A stretch of DNA of 64,000 nt from Pseudomonas sp. UYIF39. GTDB lineage: Bacteria; Pseudomonadota; Gammaproteobacteria; Pseudomonadales; Pseudomonadaceae. The notes under the pieces were generated by a model, which saw nothing but the letters and a program-made list of their open reading frames with translations, did no database searches and was not told the DNA's origin. The stretch spans positions 124,001-188,000 of the forward strand of contig NZ_JALBYU010000001.1 of the NCBI RefSeq assembly GCF_029963765.1. Reading direction: 5' to 3'. The translations under genes and the position numbers were made by a program. Below, piece after piece: positions 1-8,232 of this stretch. The number at the start of each line of letters is the position of its first letter. Position 1 is the stretch's first letter.

Positions 1-255
1 CAGCTCGGTCATATTGTTGCCGGCCAGGCCCATGACCACCCGTTCCGCCGGCACCTGCGCCAGCACCGCATCGAGTACCGCCAGTTGCTCGAGTTTGCTC
101 AGTGCCGCCGCTTCCGCCGTGGTGCCGCAGACCACAACGCCATCGACGCCTTTTTCCAGCAGATGACTGACCAGCCGACGCAAGCCGACGAAATCGATCG
201 CACCGTTGCGAAACGGCGTAACGAGGGGAACCCAAATACCTTGAAACGATGACAT
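1..255 (-). CDS. Dihydrodipicolinate synthase (DapA) family protein, N-terminal part
   Basis: The first 85 codons of a DapA/NanA-type TIM-barrel aldolase; the rest lies beyond the left edge. The protein opens with MSSFQGIWVPLVTPF, the usual entry into strand 1 of the barrel, and carries CGTTAEAAALS at about residues 43-53. This corresponds to the GTTGE substrate-binding loop with Ala in place of the second Gly. An AGGAG box 7 nt before the ATG supports the start. The Schiff-base lysine is outside the window, so the substrate cannot be decided: a housekeeping dapA or one of the catabolic paralogues (keto-deoxy sugar acids, hydroxyproline derivatives). The gene is read away from azlCD. Confidence 0.85.
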   Translation of the reverse strand, partial: MSSFQGIWVPLVTPFRNGAIDFVGLRRLVSHLLEKGVDGVVVCGTTAEAAALSKLEQLAVLDAVLAQVPAERVVMGLAGNNMTEL

Positions 256-673
256 GCACTGACTCCTGAAGGTTGACCGATTTCGTCACCGTCAGAAGCG
301 TAGAAGGCAGTAAGCAAGGGGAGGGTATCCGTCGCGCTCAATGTCCTGTCAGCTCATCTGACGGGACAGCGCGCCCCGGTCACATGAGCGACTGTTTCTT
401 CGATTTGAGGGCGTGCGCAACGCAACCTTGCGCCTTGGCATTCAAGCCAATGACGACAGTGTTGAGGTTGAAGGTTGCGGACATACTTGCTTACACCCTG
501 AATGAGGCGCTCAGTTTTAAAAGCCGGCGCGGTTTTTGTCAATCGCGAAAATCAGCGAGCTCCGCACGCATCCTGCCGTTGTGCCTGGCCGCGGACCAAG
601 TGCGCAAGATTGTTCAAGCCTTCGGCCATGACTGCTGGCACAGTCTGAAGTCTTTCCCTGGTTGTAGAGCGTT
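256..673. other. Intergenic region without a convincing gene
   Basis: This stretch of 418 bp lies between the divergent dapA-like gene and azlC. Open frames exist on both strands, but they have no ribosome-binding site and their residue composition is not protein-like. It presumably holds both promoters. I recognise no operator. Confidence 0.5.
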
Positions 674-1372
674 ATGTCCAATTCACTCATGCCGCGCAGT
701 GCCTTTCTTCGCGGCGCTGCGGCGATCATGCCGTTGTCCCTGGCCACCGCGCCTTGGGGCCTGCTGGCCGGCTCCATGGCCATCGAGGCCAATCTCACGC
801 CCCTGCAAGGCCAGGGTTTGTCGAGCATCGTATTCGCCGGTGCCGCGCAACTGGTGGCGATCGGCATGCTCAAGGGCGGTGCCGGGATCTTTTCGATTCT
901 GCTGACCACGCTGCTGCTGACCTCCCAGCATTTGCTCTACGGGATGAGCCTGCGTTCGGTGATTTCGCCGTTGCCGGGGCGCTGGCGTCTGGGGTTGGGC
1001 TTTTTGCTCACCGACGAGCTGTTCGCCCTGATCAGTGCGCATGACAAACAACAGTTCAACCGCTGGTACGCGTTGGGTGTCGGCCTGACGTTTTACATCG
1101 CCTGGAACCTCTTCACGCTGGCCGGCATCGTGCTGGGCAGCAGCATTCCGGGGCTGGAACATCTGGGGTTGGATTTCTCCATCGCGGCGACTTTTATCGC
1201 CCTGATCACCCCGGTGGTGCGAAACGTGCCGACCGTGGTGTGCGTGGCGGTGTCGCTGTTCTGCTCGGTGCTGTTCAGCTACTGGCAATGGGGCTCGGCG
1301 CTGGTGCTGTCGGGGTTGGCGGGCATGACCGCAGGTTTTATCTGCAACAAATTCTACGGTGAACGCACATGA
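674..1372 (+). CDS. azlC: AzlC family branched-chain amino acid exporter, large subunit
   Basis: This 232-residue polytopic inner-membrane protein has the AzlC signature GAAQLVAIGML near residues 55-65, followed by the LTSQHLLYGMSLR segment. In this family it forms an exporter of branched-chain amino acids or their analogues together with the small AzlD protein. The next gene is azlD and overlaps it by 4 bp (ATGA), so the two are translationally coupled. The Shine-Dalgarno is weak (TAGAG). Five or more hydrophobic segments are visible. The substrate is inferred from the family only. Confidence 0.88.
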   Translation: MSNSLMPRSAFLRGAAAIMPLSLATAPWGLLAGSMAIEANLTPLQGQGLSSIVFAGAAQLVAIGMLKGGAGIFSILLTTLLLTSQHLLYGMSLRSVISPLPGRWRLGLGFLLTDELFALISAHDKQQFNRWYALGVGLTFYIAWNLFTLAGIVLGSSIPGLEHLGLDFSIAATFIALITPVVRNVPTVVCVAVSLFCSVLFSYWQWGSALVLSGLAGMTAGFICNKFYGERT

Positions 1373-1683
1373 TGGTTTGGGCAGTGATTTTCGGCATGGG
1401 GCTATTGGTGTTCCTCAACCGCTATGTGTTTCTGGAGCCGCGGTTGCCCGTGCGCTTGAGCAGCAATGCGCGGCAGTTCCTGGGTTTTGCGGTGCCGGGC
1501 ATGCTGACGGCGATCTGTGGGCCGATCGTGTTCATGCCGGACAAGCAGCTGAATCTGCAGTGGGATAACCCGTACCTGATCAGTTCGCTGGTGGCGGTGG
1601 GGCTGGTGCTTTACACCCGTAATACCTTGCTCAGCATGTTGTTGAGCATGGGGTTCTTCTTTTTGCTGCGTTGGTGGCTCTAA
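1369..1683 (+). CDS. azlD: AzlD family transporter small subunit
   Basis: A 104-residue protein with three to four hydrophobic segments, ending in the LLSMGFFFLLRWWL helix. The length and position directly behind azlC are typical of AzlD. Its ATG overlaps the azlC stop codon, so the two proteins are probably made in a fixed ratio as subunits of one transporter. The conserved NTLLSMLLSMG segment near the C-terminus matches this family. Confidence 0.87.
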   Translation: MMVWAVIFGMGLLVFLNRYVFLEPRLPVRLSSNARQFLGFAVPGMLTAICGPIVFMPDKQLNLQWDNPYLISSLVAVGLVLYTRNTLLSMLLSMGFFFLLRWWL

Positions 1684-1743
1684 GTCGTTCCCGTCGAAAT
1701 TGTTCTACGCTTAAAGGAGATCCCTTCAGGAAGAGAGGTGTGC

Positions 1744-1902
1744 ATGGCTAATGATCCAAAGCGTCCGGACCCGGATGAAGAGGTAGATGAACCCACGGAA
1801 GAGGAGATCGAGCGGCAGAAGCATGAGATACCGGACTGGAAACACCCCGATGACGGCAAAAGCCTGTCAGACCGCGATGTAGAGATTCCGTTGAAGCCCT
1901 GA
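1744..1902 (+). CDS. Small acidic hypothetical protein (52 aa)
   Basis: A short frame encoding 52 residues, starting MANDPKRPDPDEEVDEP and ending VEIPLKP. An AGAGGTG box lies just before the ATG, and a strong terminator follows 12 nt after the stop. The composition is very hydrophilic, rich in Asp, Glu, Pro and Lys, with no Cys and no membrane segment, which suggests a disordered cytosolic protein. I recognise no family. Strand, ribosome-binding site and terminator agree, so it is probably a real gene. Confidence 0.6.
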   Translation: MANDPKRPDPDEEVDEPTEEEIERQKHEIPDWKHPDDGKSLSDRDVEIPLKP

Positions 1903-1913
1903 CAGCACATACA

Positions 1914-1942
1914 AAAAGCCCCGCTATTAAAGCGGGGCTTTT
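1914..1942. terminator. Rho-independent terminator
   Basis: Stem AAAGCCCCGCT / AGCGGGGCTTT with a short AT-rich loop and T runs on both sides. It closes the azlCD-small ORF unit and could also stop transcription arriving from the minus-strand gene on its right. Confidence 0.85.
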
Positions 1943-1960
1943 CATTGGGCGATTATTAAA

Positions 1961-2188
1961 TCAGATCGCTTCATTCCAGCGAATGTGCGTAATGCCCAAT
2001 TGCTGCGCTTTGGTACGCGCGGTTTCGAGGTTGGCGTGTGCGGCGATTTGACGACCGGAGTCGGGATAAGCATGGGCGGAAGCCGAATGTATCGCATCGA
2101 CATCGGAAAACTGTTCAGCCAGTTTGAAAAAGTGCTGACGAACGCCGTCGAACATATAGTGCACGGCATAGGGGACGAGTTTGCTCAT
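1961..2188 (-). CDS. Small hypothetical protein (75 aa)
   Basis: The start at MSKLVPYAVHYMFDG is fixed by a perfect GAGGAGGAAT box 5-6 nt upstream. The open frame continues further upstream, but that part has no ribosome-binding site. The 75 residues suggest a compact alpha/beta protein (YAVHYMFDG strand, HANLETARTKAQQLGITHIRW helix-turn). It resembles the small Pseudomonas-restricted proteins of the DUF6555 type, but this is recall and not a demonstrated match. Function unknown. Confidence 0.65.
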   Translation of the reverse strand: MSKLVPYAVHYMFDGVRQHFFKLAEQFSDVDAIHSASAHAYPDSGRQIAAHANLETARTKAQQLGITHIRWNEAI

Positions 2189-2279
2189 ATATTCCTCCTC
2201 GGGCCGAAGCTCAGTTATTGAGAGTGGTTCGAGGTCGGGTTCGTTCAGTTCTTTGACTGAATGAACCCGGTCCATCAAC

Positions 2280-2549
2280 TCAAACGTCTTCCAGCAGGAA
2301 ATCGGGGTGGGAGGCCCTAAAACCAAGGGTTTTGTCAATCCAGGCGTTCAGCTCGTTGACCATGATCGGAGGTTTGCCCGGATAGTTTTCCAGGGTTGCA
2401 TGAAGAAGATTGCTGATAATTGGGGTTGAACCCAGGTTGCGGGTCTGTATGTATTGCCCGATAAAACAGTCGAGGGGGTAATGTTCTGTCTTCGAAAGAT
2501 AAACATGCACCGGGACACCGACTTGATTAATTACAAAATCGTCGCGCAA
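2280..2549 (-). CDS. Hypothetical protein, start uncertain (about 89 aa)
   Basis: The frame opens just after a stop at about 2601 and contains no ATG in its first half, so the start would be TTG at 2549 without a clear Shine-Dalgarno. The product has a VGVPVHVYLSKTEHYPLDCFIGQYI segment and a DKTLGFRASHPDFLLEDV tail. It could be a 5'-eroded gene. The surrounding sequence is more AT-rich than the neighbouring genes, which suggests transferred or decaying DNA. No family recognised. Confidence 0.35.
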   Translation of the reverse strand: MRDDFVINQVGVPVHVYLSKTEHYPLDCFIGQYIQTRNLGSTPIISNLLHATLENYPGKPPIMVNELNAWIDKTLGFRASHPDFLLEDV

Positions 2550-2810
2550 TTTAATACTCGGAAAGGATTGTTGTAGGTATTTCCTTGGGTTATTGACTCT
2601 TCAGTCAATAGGAGGGTGCCGAGGAAAACGCGGCGCGCATGCTATCCATAGTTATTCGAAATGTATTGAGGTGTCAGACAGGCGGTTGTCAGATTAAATC
2701 GCAAATAACGCAAAGTGGTTCTTGGATGAATCAACATGTCTAACGATCAAATACTCAATATGTATCTGTAACTGTTACTTATTTCCGTATTCATGTTGGT
2801 ATTGATGCGT
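2550..2810. other. AT-rich intergenic region
   Basis: This 261-bp stretch is clearly richer in A and T than its surroundings, with runs such as TAATACTCG and AACATGTCTAACG. I see no gene, terminator or repeat. It separates the small hypothetical ORF from the 3' end of the SRAP gene. Confidence 0.4.
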
Positions 2811-3491
2811 TTATGGGATTTCATCAATCAGGGCAGCGCCTTGATTTCTTGAATTGCCCACCGCCTTGCCCACCTTGTACCACTCGAAAACCTCGCTGAC
2901 TTCACCTTGCAACAGCGCCATTTGCTCAGCGCGTTCCTTGGGAGTGGCCGGGTCAAGCCATTCCCGCGCCAGCGACGCCGACAACACCACTGGGCGCCGG
3001 TCATGAATGTCGAGCATGCCGCCCGCACTGTCGGCGGTGATGATCACAAAACCATCGTCGGCCCGCGGTTCGCCACCCGGGCCGGGAAACTGTCCGATCG
3101 CCGCGCATAAAATTGGCGCCCGGTCCCGTCGGCGGATGAGCCACGGTTGCCTCGTCGAATCCCCGGCGTCGACCCATTCGAACCAGTTGTCGATCGGCAC
3201 AATCGTGCGGTGCGGCCAGATCGCCCGGAAGAACGGGCCGTGGGCGACTTTTTCGACCCGCGCATTGATCGGAGCCGCACGATCTTTCGCCCAGTGCGGC
3301 CGCCATCCCCAGCGCTGAAAATCGGCGTGCAGGCCGCTGCTCTCCAGATGCAGGAGGGCGAGTTGCGTGGTGGGCGCAGCGTTGTAGCGGGCCAGCGGTT
3401 CATCACCGACGTGGTTGATCAACGCGTCGGGGATGCTCAGCGCCGCCACGAAATCGTGAATGCCACGGTACTGCGACAGGCGTCCGCACAT
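2811..3491 (-). CDS. SRAP domain protein (HMCES/YedK family)
   Basis: This 226-residue protein begins MCGRLSQY; Cys2 becomes the N-terminal residue after Met removal and is the nucleophile that crosslinks to abasic sites in single-stranded DNA in this family. Other active-site equivalents are visible: Asn76 in PINARVEKV, Glu105 in NWFEW and His163 in DIHDRRPVV. The length matches bacterial YedK. It would shield abasic sites at replication forks as a DNA-protein crosslink. It is transcribed alone, with a 14-bp tandem duplication in its leader. Confidence 0.93.
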   Translation of the reverse strand: MCGRLSQYRGIHDFVAALSIPDALINHVGDEPLARYNAAPTTQLALLHLESSGLHADFQRWGWRPHWAKDRAAPINARVEKVAHGPFFRAIWPHRTIVPIDNWFEWVDAGDSTRQPWLIRRRDRAPILCAAIGQFPGPGGEPRADDGFVIITADSAGGMLDIHDRRPVVLSASLAREWLDPATPKERAEQMALLQGEVSEVFEWYKVGKAVGNSRNQGAALIDEIP

Positions 3492-3500
3492 AGGCTGATT

Positions 3501-3528
3501 CTCTGATTGAAGAGCTCTGATTGAAGAG
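3501..3528. repeat. 14-bp perfect tandem duplication in the SRAP gene leader
   Basis: CTCTGATTGAAGAG occurs twice back to back, ending 10 bp before the SRAP start codon on the other strand. It could be a simple replication-slippage duplication. Confidence 0.8.
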
Positions 3529-3756
3529 CGCTGGCTGGAGATTTCAGCTTAGTTGCTCAGATCACATGGGCGCGCTGCAACTCGGTCAACGCTTTGTGCA
3601 GGGGCAGAGAAATGTTCAAGGGAAAACAGTCTGTTTAGTCGCTGTTGCTGGGCAAACACTGTGCGCGGCTGGTCATTAGCTTATGCATTAATCGAATTTT
3701 AAAAGCTTCTTGTAAGAGCGTTATGGTCTATCGCAATAACCCTCAAGGAGCCCCCG

Positions 3757-4704
3757 ATGAACCTGTCCCGATTCGTGCGCAGTCTGCTGACCAGCGCACT
3801 GTTCGCCGCACCACTGGCTTACGCCGCCGAGCCCGTCGTCCTGCACGTCGGTGATCAGAACTACTACAACATTCGCGCTTCGGTGGAGGCCTCGGGCGTA
3901 CTGAAAGACGCGCCATATACCGTCGACTGGAAGCACTTCCAGGCCGCCGCGCCACTGGCCGAAGCGCTGAACACCGGCGCGCTGGATCTGGGTTTTCTCG
4001 GCGATTCGGGTTTTCTGTTCCTCGCCGCCAAGCAGGCGCCGGTGAAGCTGATCGGTGTGTCGCGGCAGAACCCCGACACCATCGCCTTGCTGGTGCCCAA
4101 GGATTCACCGGTCAAAACCATCGCCGATCTGAAGGGTAAGAAAGTCGCTTACTGGCCCGGTGCCTGGAGCCAGCAACTGACCCTGCGCGCCCTGGAAAAA
4201 GCCGACCTGCCGGAAGACTACGTCGACTTCATCAAACTGATGCCGATCGATGCCGCCGCTGCGTTGCCGCAGGGCAGTATCGACGCGTTCCCGGTCTGGG
4301 AACCTTACATCTCCCAGCAAATTCTGTTCTCCGGCGCCCGGCCGATCCTCACCGCCAAGAACCTGATGCCCGGCCTAAGCGCCATCGCCGCCTCGACACC
4401 GTCTATCGACAGCAAACGCGAAGCCATTGCCGACTTTCTGGTGCGTCTGAAAAAGGCTCGGGCCTGGGTCGACAGCCACACCGACGAGTACGCCGATCTC
4501 TGGGCGAAGAAAGCCAACCTTGACCAGAACGTCTCGCGCCATTGGTTGCGCCAGGCCCACATGACCGTCGGCCCGGTGGATGCGCAGGCAGCAAAGGATC
4601 TGCAAAGCACGGCGGACTTCCTGTTCAAGGTAAAAGCGCTATCGGCTGCGCTGGCGACTGCGCCGATTATCGACAGCTCGTTTCAGCAGGCGTTTGCCCA
4701 GTAA
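3757..4704 (+). CDS. ABC transporter substrate-binding protein, SsuA/NrtA type
   Basis: A 315-residue periplasmic protein with a Sec signal peptide (LLTSALFAAPLAYA, cleavage before AEPVVLHVG). The core follows the NMT1/SsuA fold: the GALDLGFLGDSGFLFLAAKQAPVKLIGV segment and the DLKGKKVAYWPGAWSQQLTLRALEKADL hinge. Such proteins bind alkanesulfonates, nitrate, taurine or thiamine precursors. No permease or ATPase gene is adjacent, so it either works with a distant ABC system or is an orphan. AAGGAG precedes the ATG. Substrate not assignable. Confidence 0.8.
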   Translation: MNLSRFVRSLLTSALFAAPLAYAAEPVVLHVGDQNYYNIRASVEASGVLKDAPYTVDWKHFQAAAPLAEALNTGALDLGFLGDSGFLFLAAKQAPVKLIGVSRQNPDTIALLVPKDSPVKTIADLKGKKVAYWPGAWSQQLTLRALEKADLPEDYVDFIKLMPIDAAAALPQGSIDAFPVWEPYISQQILFSGARPILTAKNLMPGLSAIAASTPSIDSKREAIADFLVRLKKARAWVDSHTDEYADLWAKKANLDQNVSRHWLRQAHMTVGPVDAQAAKDLQSTADFLFKVKALSAALATAPIIDSSFQQAFAQ

Positions 4705-4803
4705 CCCACGATGCCGGGCAGCACCGGAACCAAACACTGTGTACCCTTATCCAACCTCGGCCCGCAGCGACCTGCGGGCCGACGAAGGATAAATGGGCAA
4801 AAC

Positions 4804-5703
4804 ATGAAACAGCTGTTCAAGATTTTATCTGCACTCATCATCGCCACAGGGCTGGTTGGGTGCATCGCTTCTCCCATCGAAATGACGCCGCAGACCGAAC
4901 AGCGTCTGAGCGCGCAACCACCGATCCGTTTCCTGCTGACCTTCGACGACGGTCCCAGCGCCTCGAGTTTCTGGAATCCGACGATGACGGTGCTCGACAG
5001 TCTGGCGACGAACCCGGTGCAGCCGAACCTCAAAGCGGTGTTCTTCGTGCAGACCCGTGCCTCACGGGCGGGCGGCAGTGAAATAGGGCGCCAGGTCATG
5101 CAGCGCGAACAGGCCGAAGGTCAGATCCTGGGCTTTCACACGGCCACGCCCGGGCACACCAATCATCGCTCCCTGGACCCACAGGAACTGGAACAGTCCC
5201 TCACCAACGGCAGCGCCGACATCGCCGCGATCACCGGTGCTCCACCGACCCTGGTGCGCCCGCCATTCTGGAACTACGACAAACGCACTTTCGCGGCCTA
5301 TCAGCAACACGGCATGCATGTGCTGCTGACCGACCTGAGCGCCAATGACGGCAAGATCTGGGGCTTCAACGCCAGTCCCCGGCGGCGGGCTCACTTCTTG
5401 CGCACAATGTCCGAAGTGCGCGAGCGCATCGCCCTTGGCGAGTTGCCGGTGGTGGACGGTGTGATTCCGGTGGTGGTGACCTTCCACGACCTCAATCGCT
5501 ACACCGCCCGGCATACTCGCGAGTACCTGCAAATCCTGCTCGACAGCGCACAGGCTAGCGGTGTGAAAATCGCCGAAAAGCCGTTTTACGACGACACGGC
5601 AGCGCTGCAACGGGCCGCCATGGCGCGCACTGTGCGCGACAGTTCACAGCCGGTTAAATTACCGGGGCTCTGGAATTGGATCTGGGGTGGGGATTCTCAC
5701 TGA
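4804..5703 (+). CDS. Polysaccharide deacetylase (CE4/NodB-like) lipoprotein
   Basis: I chose the ATG at 4804 because it gives a lipoprotein signal (MKQLFKILSALIIATGLVGC, lipobox LVGC) for 299 residues. The CE4 motif 1 is intact (LTFDDGPSASS, metal and catalytic aspartates), and the LVRPPFWNYD motif is present. Motif 2 is unusual: HTATPGHTNH instead of the compact HS/TxxH, so metal binding may differ. It probably acts on an acetylated polysaccharide or peptidoglycan at the envelope. It stands alone between the binding-protein gene and a DUF1652 gene. Confidence 0.8.
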   Translation: MKQLFKILSALIIATGLVGCIASPIEMTPQTEQRLSAQPPIRFLLTFDDGPSASSFWNPTMTVLDSLATNPVQPNLKAVFFVQTRASRAGGSEIGRQVMQREQAEGQILGFHTATPGHTNHRSLDPQELEQSLTNGSADIAAITGAPPTLVRPPFWNYDKRTFAAYQQHGMHVLLTDLSANDGKIWGFNASPRRRAHFLRTMSEVRERIALGELPVVDGVIPVVVTFHDLNRYTARHTREYLQILLDSAQASGVKIAEKPFYDDTAALQRAAMARTVRDSSQPVKLPGLWNWIWGGDSH

Positions 5704-5822
5704 AAGGTCGCCAAAGTGAGAAACAGCTAACACTTATTTTCAGCATTGGCGGGCGCAGGATGGGAAAAGCCCATCTATGCTGAGCAAGTTGGATCCGATT
5801 AATGGCCACGGAGGCGCCTGTC

Positions 5823-6065
5823 ATGGTTTCAGTTCCTGAGCTTTGCCGCATTGTTGAATCCGGTTTTCAACCGCTTTCCTGTGCCTGCACGGTGAATCCG
5901 GACGGGACGTTACGGATCAAAGTCTACGAACCCGCCAGCGGGCGAATTGATCTGTTGATTACCGGTGTATCGCCCGAACGGCTGACCAGCGTTCGCGATA
6001 TCTCCAATCTGATTGGCGAGTTGCGCATCGAGATGCGTGCCGGTCGTCGGGCGTTTGCCGGCTAG
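5823..6065 (+). CDS. DUF1652 domain protein
   Basis: This 80-residue protein begins MVSVPELCRIVESGFQP and has the CACTVNPDGTLRIKVYEPASGRIDLLITGV core seen in Pseudomonas DUF1652 proteins. I prefer the ATG at 5823 to the upstream ATG at 5802 because GGAGG lies 9 nt before it. Function unknown. Its stop overlaps the 3' end of convergent catR by 4 bp. Confidence 0.8.
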   Translation: MVSVPELCRIVESGFQPLSCACTVNPDGTLRIKVYEPASGRIDLLITGVSPERLTSVRDISNLIGELRIEMRAGRRAFAG

Positions 6066-6946
6066 GCCCGCGGCTGCAGTTCATCAATCATCTGCAAGCA
6101 ATGATTCAACCCCGGCGATACGTCGCCCACGCGCCTGCTGAGAATAATCGGCGAGGTCGCGTTGTCTTCCAGCAGCGGCGTGAAACCAATGTCGTCGCGG
6201 TGCAGCAGTTGCACCGAGGCCGGCACCAGGGTGACGCCGATTCCCGCTCCCACCAGACCGATGGCTGTTTGCAGCTCATTGGTCCATTGCGCCACATGGA
6301 TGCTCACGCCATAGGATTCGAATAACGCGATGACGTGATCGGCATAGCTGGGCCGCGGGTTGCCGGGGTACAGCACGAACGGTTCTTTCGCCAGTTCGCG
6401 AAGACTGATCGGCCCAGCCAGTAATGGGTGACCGGCGGGCAGGGCGGCGACCAGTCGGTCTTCAGTCAAAACAGTCTGGATGATCGCCGGGTCGTCGATG
6501 CGGATTCGGCCGAAACCGATATCGATGCGCCCGGCCTTCAGCGCCTGCACTTGCTGCAGCGTGGTCATTTCCGAGAGCCCCAGTTCAAGCTCCAGGGGCT
6601 CGCCGCTGCGCAAACGGCGAATCAGTTCCGGCAGCACGCCGTACAGCGTGGACGGCGCGAAACCGATGCCCAGCCAGGTCTTTTCGCCCAGACCGATCCG
6701 TCGCGTGTTGTCGCACACCTTGCTCAGTTGCTCGAGCAGGGCGGTGGAGTGCTCATGGAAAAACCGCCCGGCATCGGTCAGCTTCAGCGGCCGCCCGCGT
6801 TCCAGCAACAACACCCCGAGTTCATCCTCCAGTTGCTGCATCTGCCGGCTCAGCGGTGGTTGGGCAATGTGCAGAAGTTCGGCGGCACGGGTGAAGTTGA
6901 GGGTTTGAGCCAACACCTGAAAATACCGCAGGTGACGCAGTTCCAT
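6062..6946 (-). CDS. catR: LysR-type activator of the catechol pathway, CatR
   Basis: A LysR-type regulator of 294 residues with an N-terminal winged HTH (MELRHLRYFQVLAQTLNFTRAAELLHIAQPPLSRQMQQLE) and a C-terminal effector domain. It is divergent from catB, the classical arrangement in Pseudomonas, where CatR responds to cis,cis-muconate and activates catBCA. The HIAQPPLSRQ recognition helix is of the BenM/CatM/CatR type. A matching ATAC-N7-GTAT site lies in the shared promoter region, so autorepression is likely. The length equals characterised CatR proteins (about 290 residues). Confidence 0.93.
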   Translation of the reverse strand: MELRHLRYFQVLAQTLNFTRAAELLHIAQPPLSRQMQQLEDELGVLLLERGRPLKLTDAGRFFHEHSTALLEQLSKVCDNTRRIGLGEKTWLGIGFAPSTLYGVLPELIRRLRSGEPLELELGLSEMTTLQQVQALKAGRIDIGFGRIRIDDPAIIQTVLTEDRLVAALPAGHPLLAGPISLRELAKEPFVLYPGNPRPSYADHVIALFESYGVSIHVAQWTNELQTAIGLVGAGIGVTLVPASVQLLHRDDIGFTPLLEDNATSPIILSRRVGDVSPGLNHCLQMIDELQPRA

Positions 6947-6972
6947 GGAGCCTCCACATGCAAGTCGGTTGC

Positions 6973-6987
6973 ATACCTTAAAGGTAT
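6973..6987. promoter_or_regulatory. Predicted CatR binding site (ATAC-N7-GTAT)
   Basis: ATACCTTAAAGGTAT has 7-bp arms around one central base and fits the BenM/CatM/CatR consensus ATAC-N7-GTAT exactly. It lies 26 bp upstream of the catR start and about 87 bp upstream of the catB start, suited to autorepression and to muconate-dependent activation of catBCA. Confidence 0.75.
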
Positions 6988-7073
6988 CAAGTCAGACCAA
7001 TTCTATATTGGCTTCCCGAAAAAAGCCGTACCAGAATCGGTTCCAGAACTTTAAGAACCTGATGGGTATCGAC

Positions 7074-8222
7074 ATGCTTGCAACAGCCATTGAATCGATC
7101 GAGACGATCATCGTCGATCTGCCGACCATCCGCCCGCACAAGCTGGCGATGCACACCATGCAGAACCAGACCCTGGTGATCATTCGCGTGCGTTGCGCCG
7201 ACGGCATCGAAGGCATTGGCGAATCCACCACCATCGGTGGCCTGGCCTACGGCAACGAAAGCCCTGACAGCATCAAGACCAACATCGACAAACACTTCGC
7301 GCCGCTATTGCTGGGCCAGGACAGCGCCAACGTGAATGCCGCTATGTTGCGCCTGGAGCGCAGCATCCGTGGCAACACCTTCGCTAAATCGGGTATCGAA
7401 ACCGCCTTGCTCGACGCTCAGGGCAAACGCCTTGGGCTGCCGGTCAGCGAGTTGCTGGGCGGCCGAGTTCGCGATGCCCTGCCAGTGGCGTGGACCCTGG
7501 CCAGTGGCGACACCGACAAGGACATCGCCGAAGCGGAAAAAATGCTCGACCTGCGCCGCCACCGGATCTTCAAACTGAAAATCGGTGCCGGTGAGGTCAA
7601 CCGGGACCTGGCCCACGTCATTGCGATCAAGAAAGCGCTGGGCGACCGCGCCAGCGTGCGGGTCGATGTCAATCAGGCCTGGGATGAAGCGGTCGCGTTG
7701 CGTGCTTGCCGGATCCTGGGAACCAACGGCATCGATCTGATCGAACAGCCGATCTCGCGCAACAACCGCGCCGGCATGACACGCCTGAACGCCATGAGCC
7801 CGGCGCCGATCATGGCCGATGAATCCATCGAATGCGTGGAAGATGCGTTCAATCTGGCCCGGGAAGGCGCGGCCTCGGTGTTCGCCCTGAAAATCGCCAA
7901 GAACGGCGGCCCACGCGCCGTGCTGCGAACCGCGGCCATCGCCGAAGCGGCCGGTATCGGCCTGTACGGGGGCACCATGCTCGAAGGTGGCATCGGCACC
8001 CTGGCCTCGGCCCATGCCTTTGTCACGCTGAACAAACTGGCGTGGGACACCGAGCTGTTCGGACCGCTGCTGCTGACTGAGGACATTCTCAGCGAGCCGC
8101 TGGTCTATCGCGACTTTGAGCTGCACGTGCCGAAAACACCGGGGCTGGGCCTGAACCTCGATGAAGAACGTCTGGCGTTCTTCCGTCGTGACAAAACGTC
8201 TACTGCCATTCATCAAGCCTGA
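7074..8222 (+). CDS. catB: Muconate cycloisomerase CatB
   Basis: Converts cis,cis-muconate to muconolactone in the ortho-cleavage branch. The 382 residues show the enolase-superfamily layout: an N-terminal capping domain with LPTIRPHKLAMHTMQNQTL, then the barrel with FKLKIGAGE (catalytic KxK), metal ligands in RVDVNQAWD, IEQPI and ADESI, and the general acid/base Lys in KIAKNGG. I chose ATG 7074 (MLATAIESIE); ATG 7062 in the same frame is possible and neither has a strong ribosome-binding site. First gene of catBCA, controlled by divergent CatR. Confidence 0.95.
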   Translation: MLATAIESIETIIVDLPTIRPHKLAMHTMQNQTLVIIRVRCADGIEGIGESTTIGGLAYGNESPDSIKTNIDKHFAPLLLGQDSANVNAAMLRLERSIRGNTFAKSGIETALLDAQGKRLGLPVSELLGGRVRDALPVAWTLASGDTDKDIAEAEKMLDLRRHRIFKLKIGAGEVNRDLAHVIAIKKALGDRASVRVDVNQAWDEAVALRACRILGTNGIDLIEQPISRNNRAGMTRLNAMSPAPIMADESIECVEDAFNLAREGAASVFALKIAKNGGPRAVLRTAAIAEAAGIGLYGGTMLEGGIGTLASAHAFVTLNKLAWDTELFGPLLLTEDILSEPLVYRDFELHVPKTPGLGLNLDEERLAFFRRDKTSTAIHQA

Positions 8223-8232
8223 GGAGAGCATT

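Noticed and set aside
273..905. Plus-strand open frame of 210 codons overlapping azlC
   Set aside because: No ribosome-binding site, un-protein-like composition, and it overlaps the start of the well-supported azlC gene in another frame.
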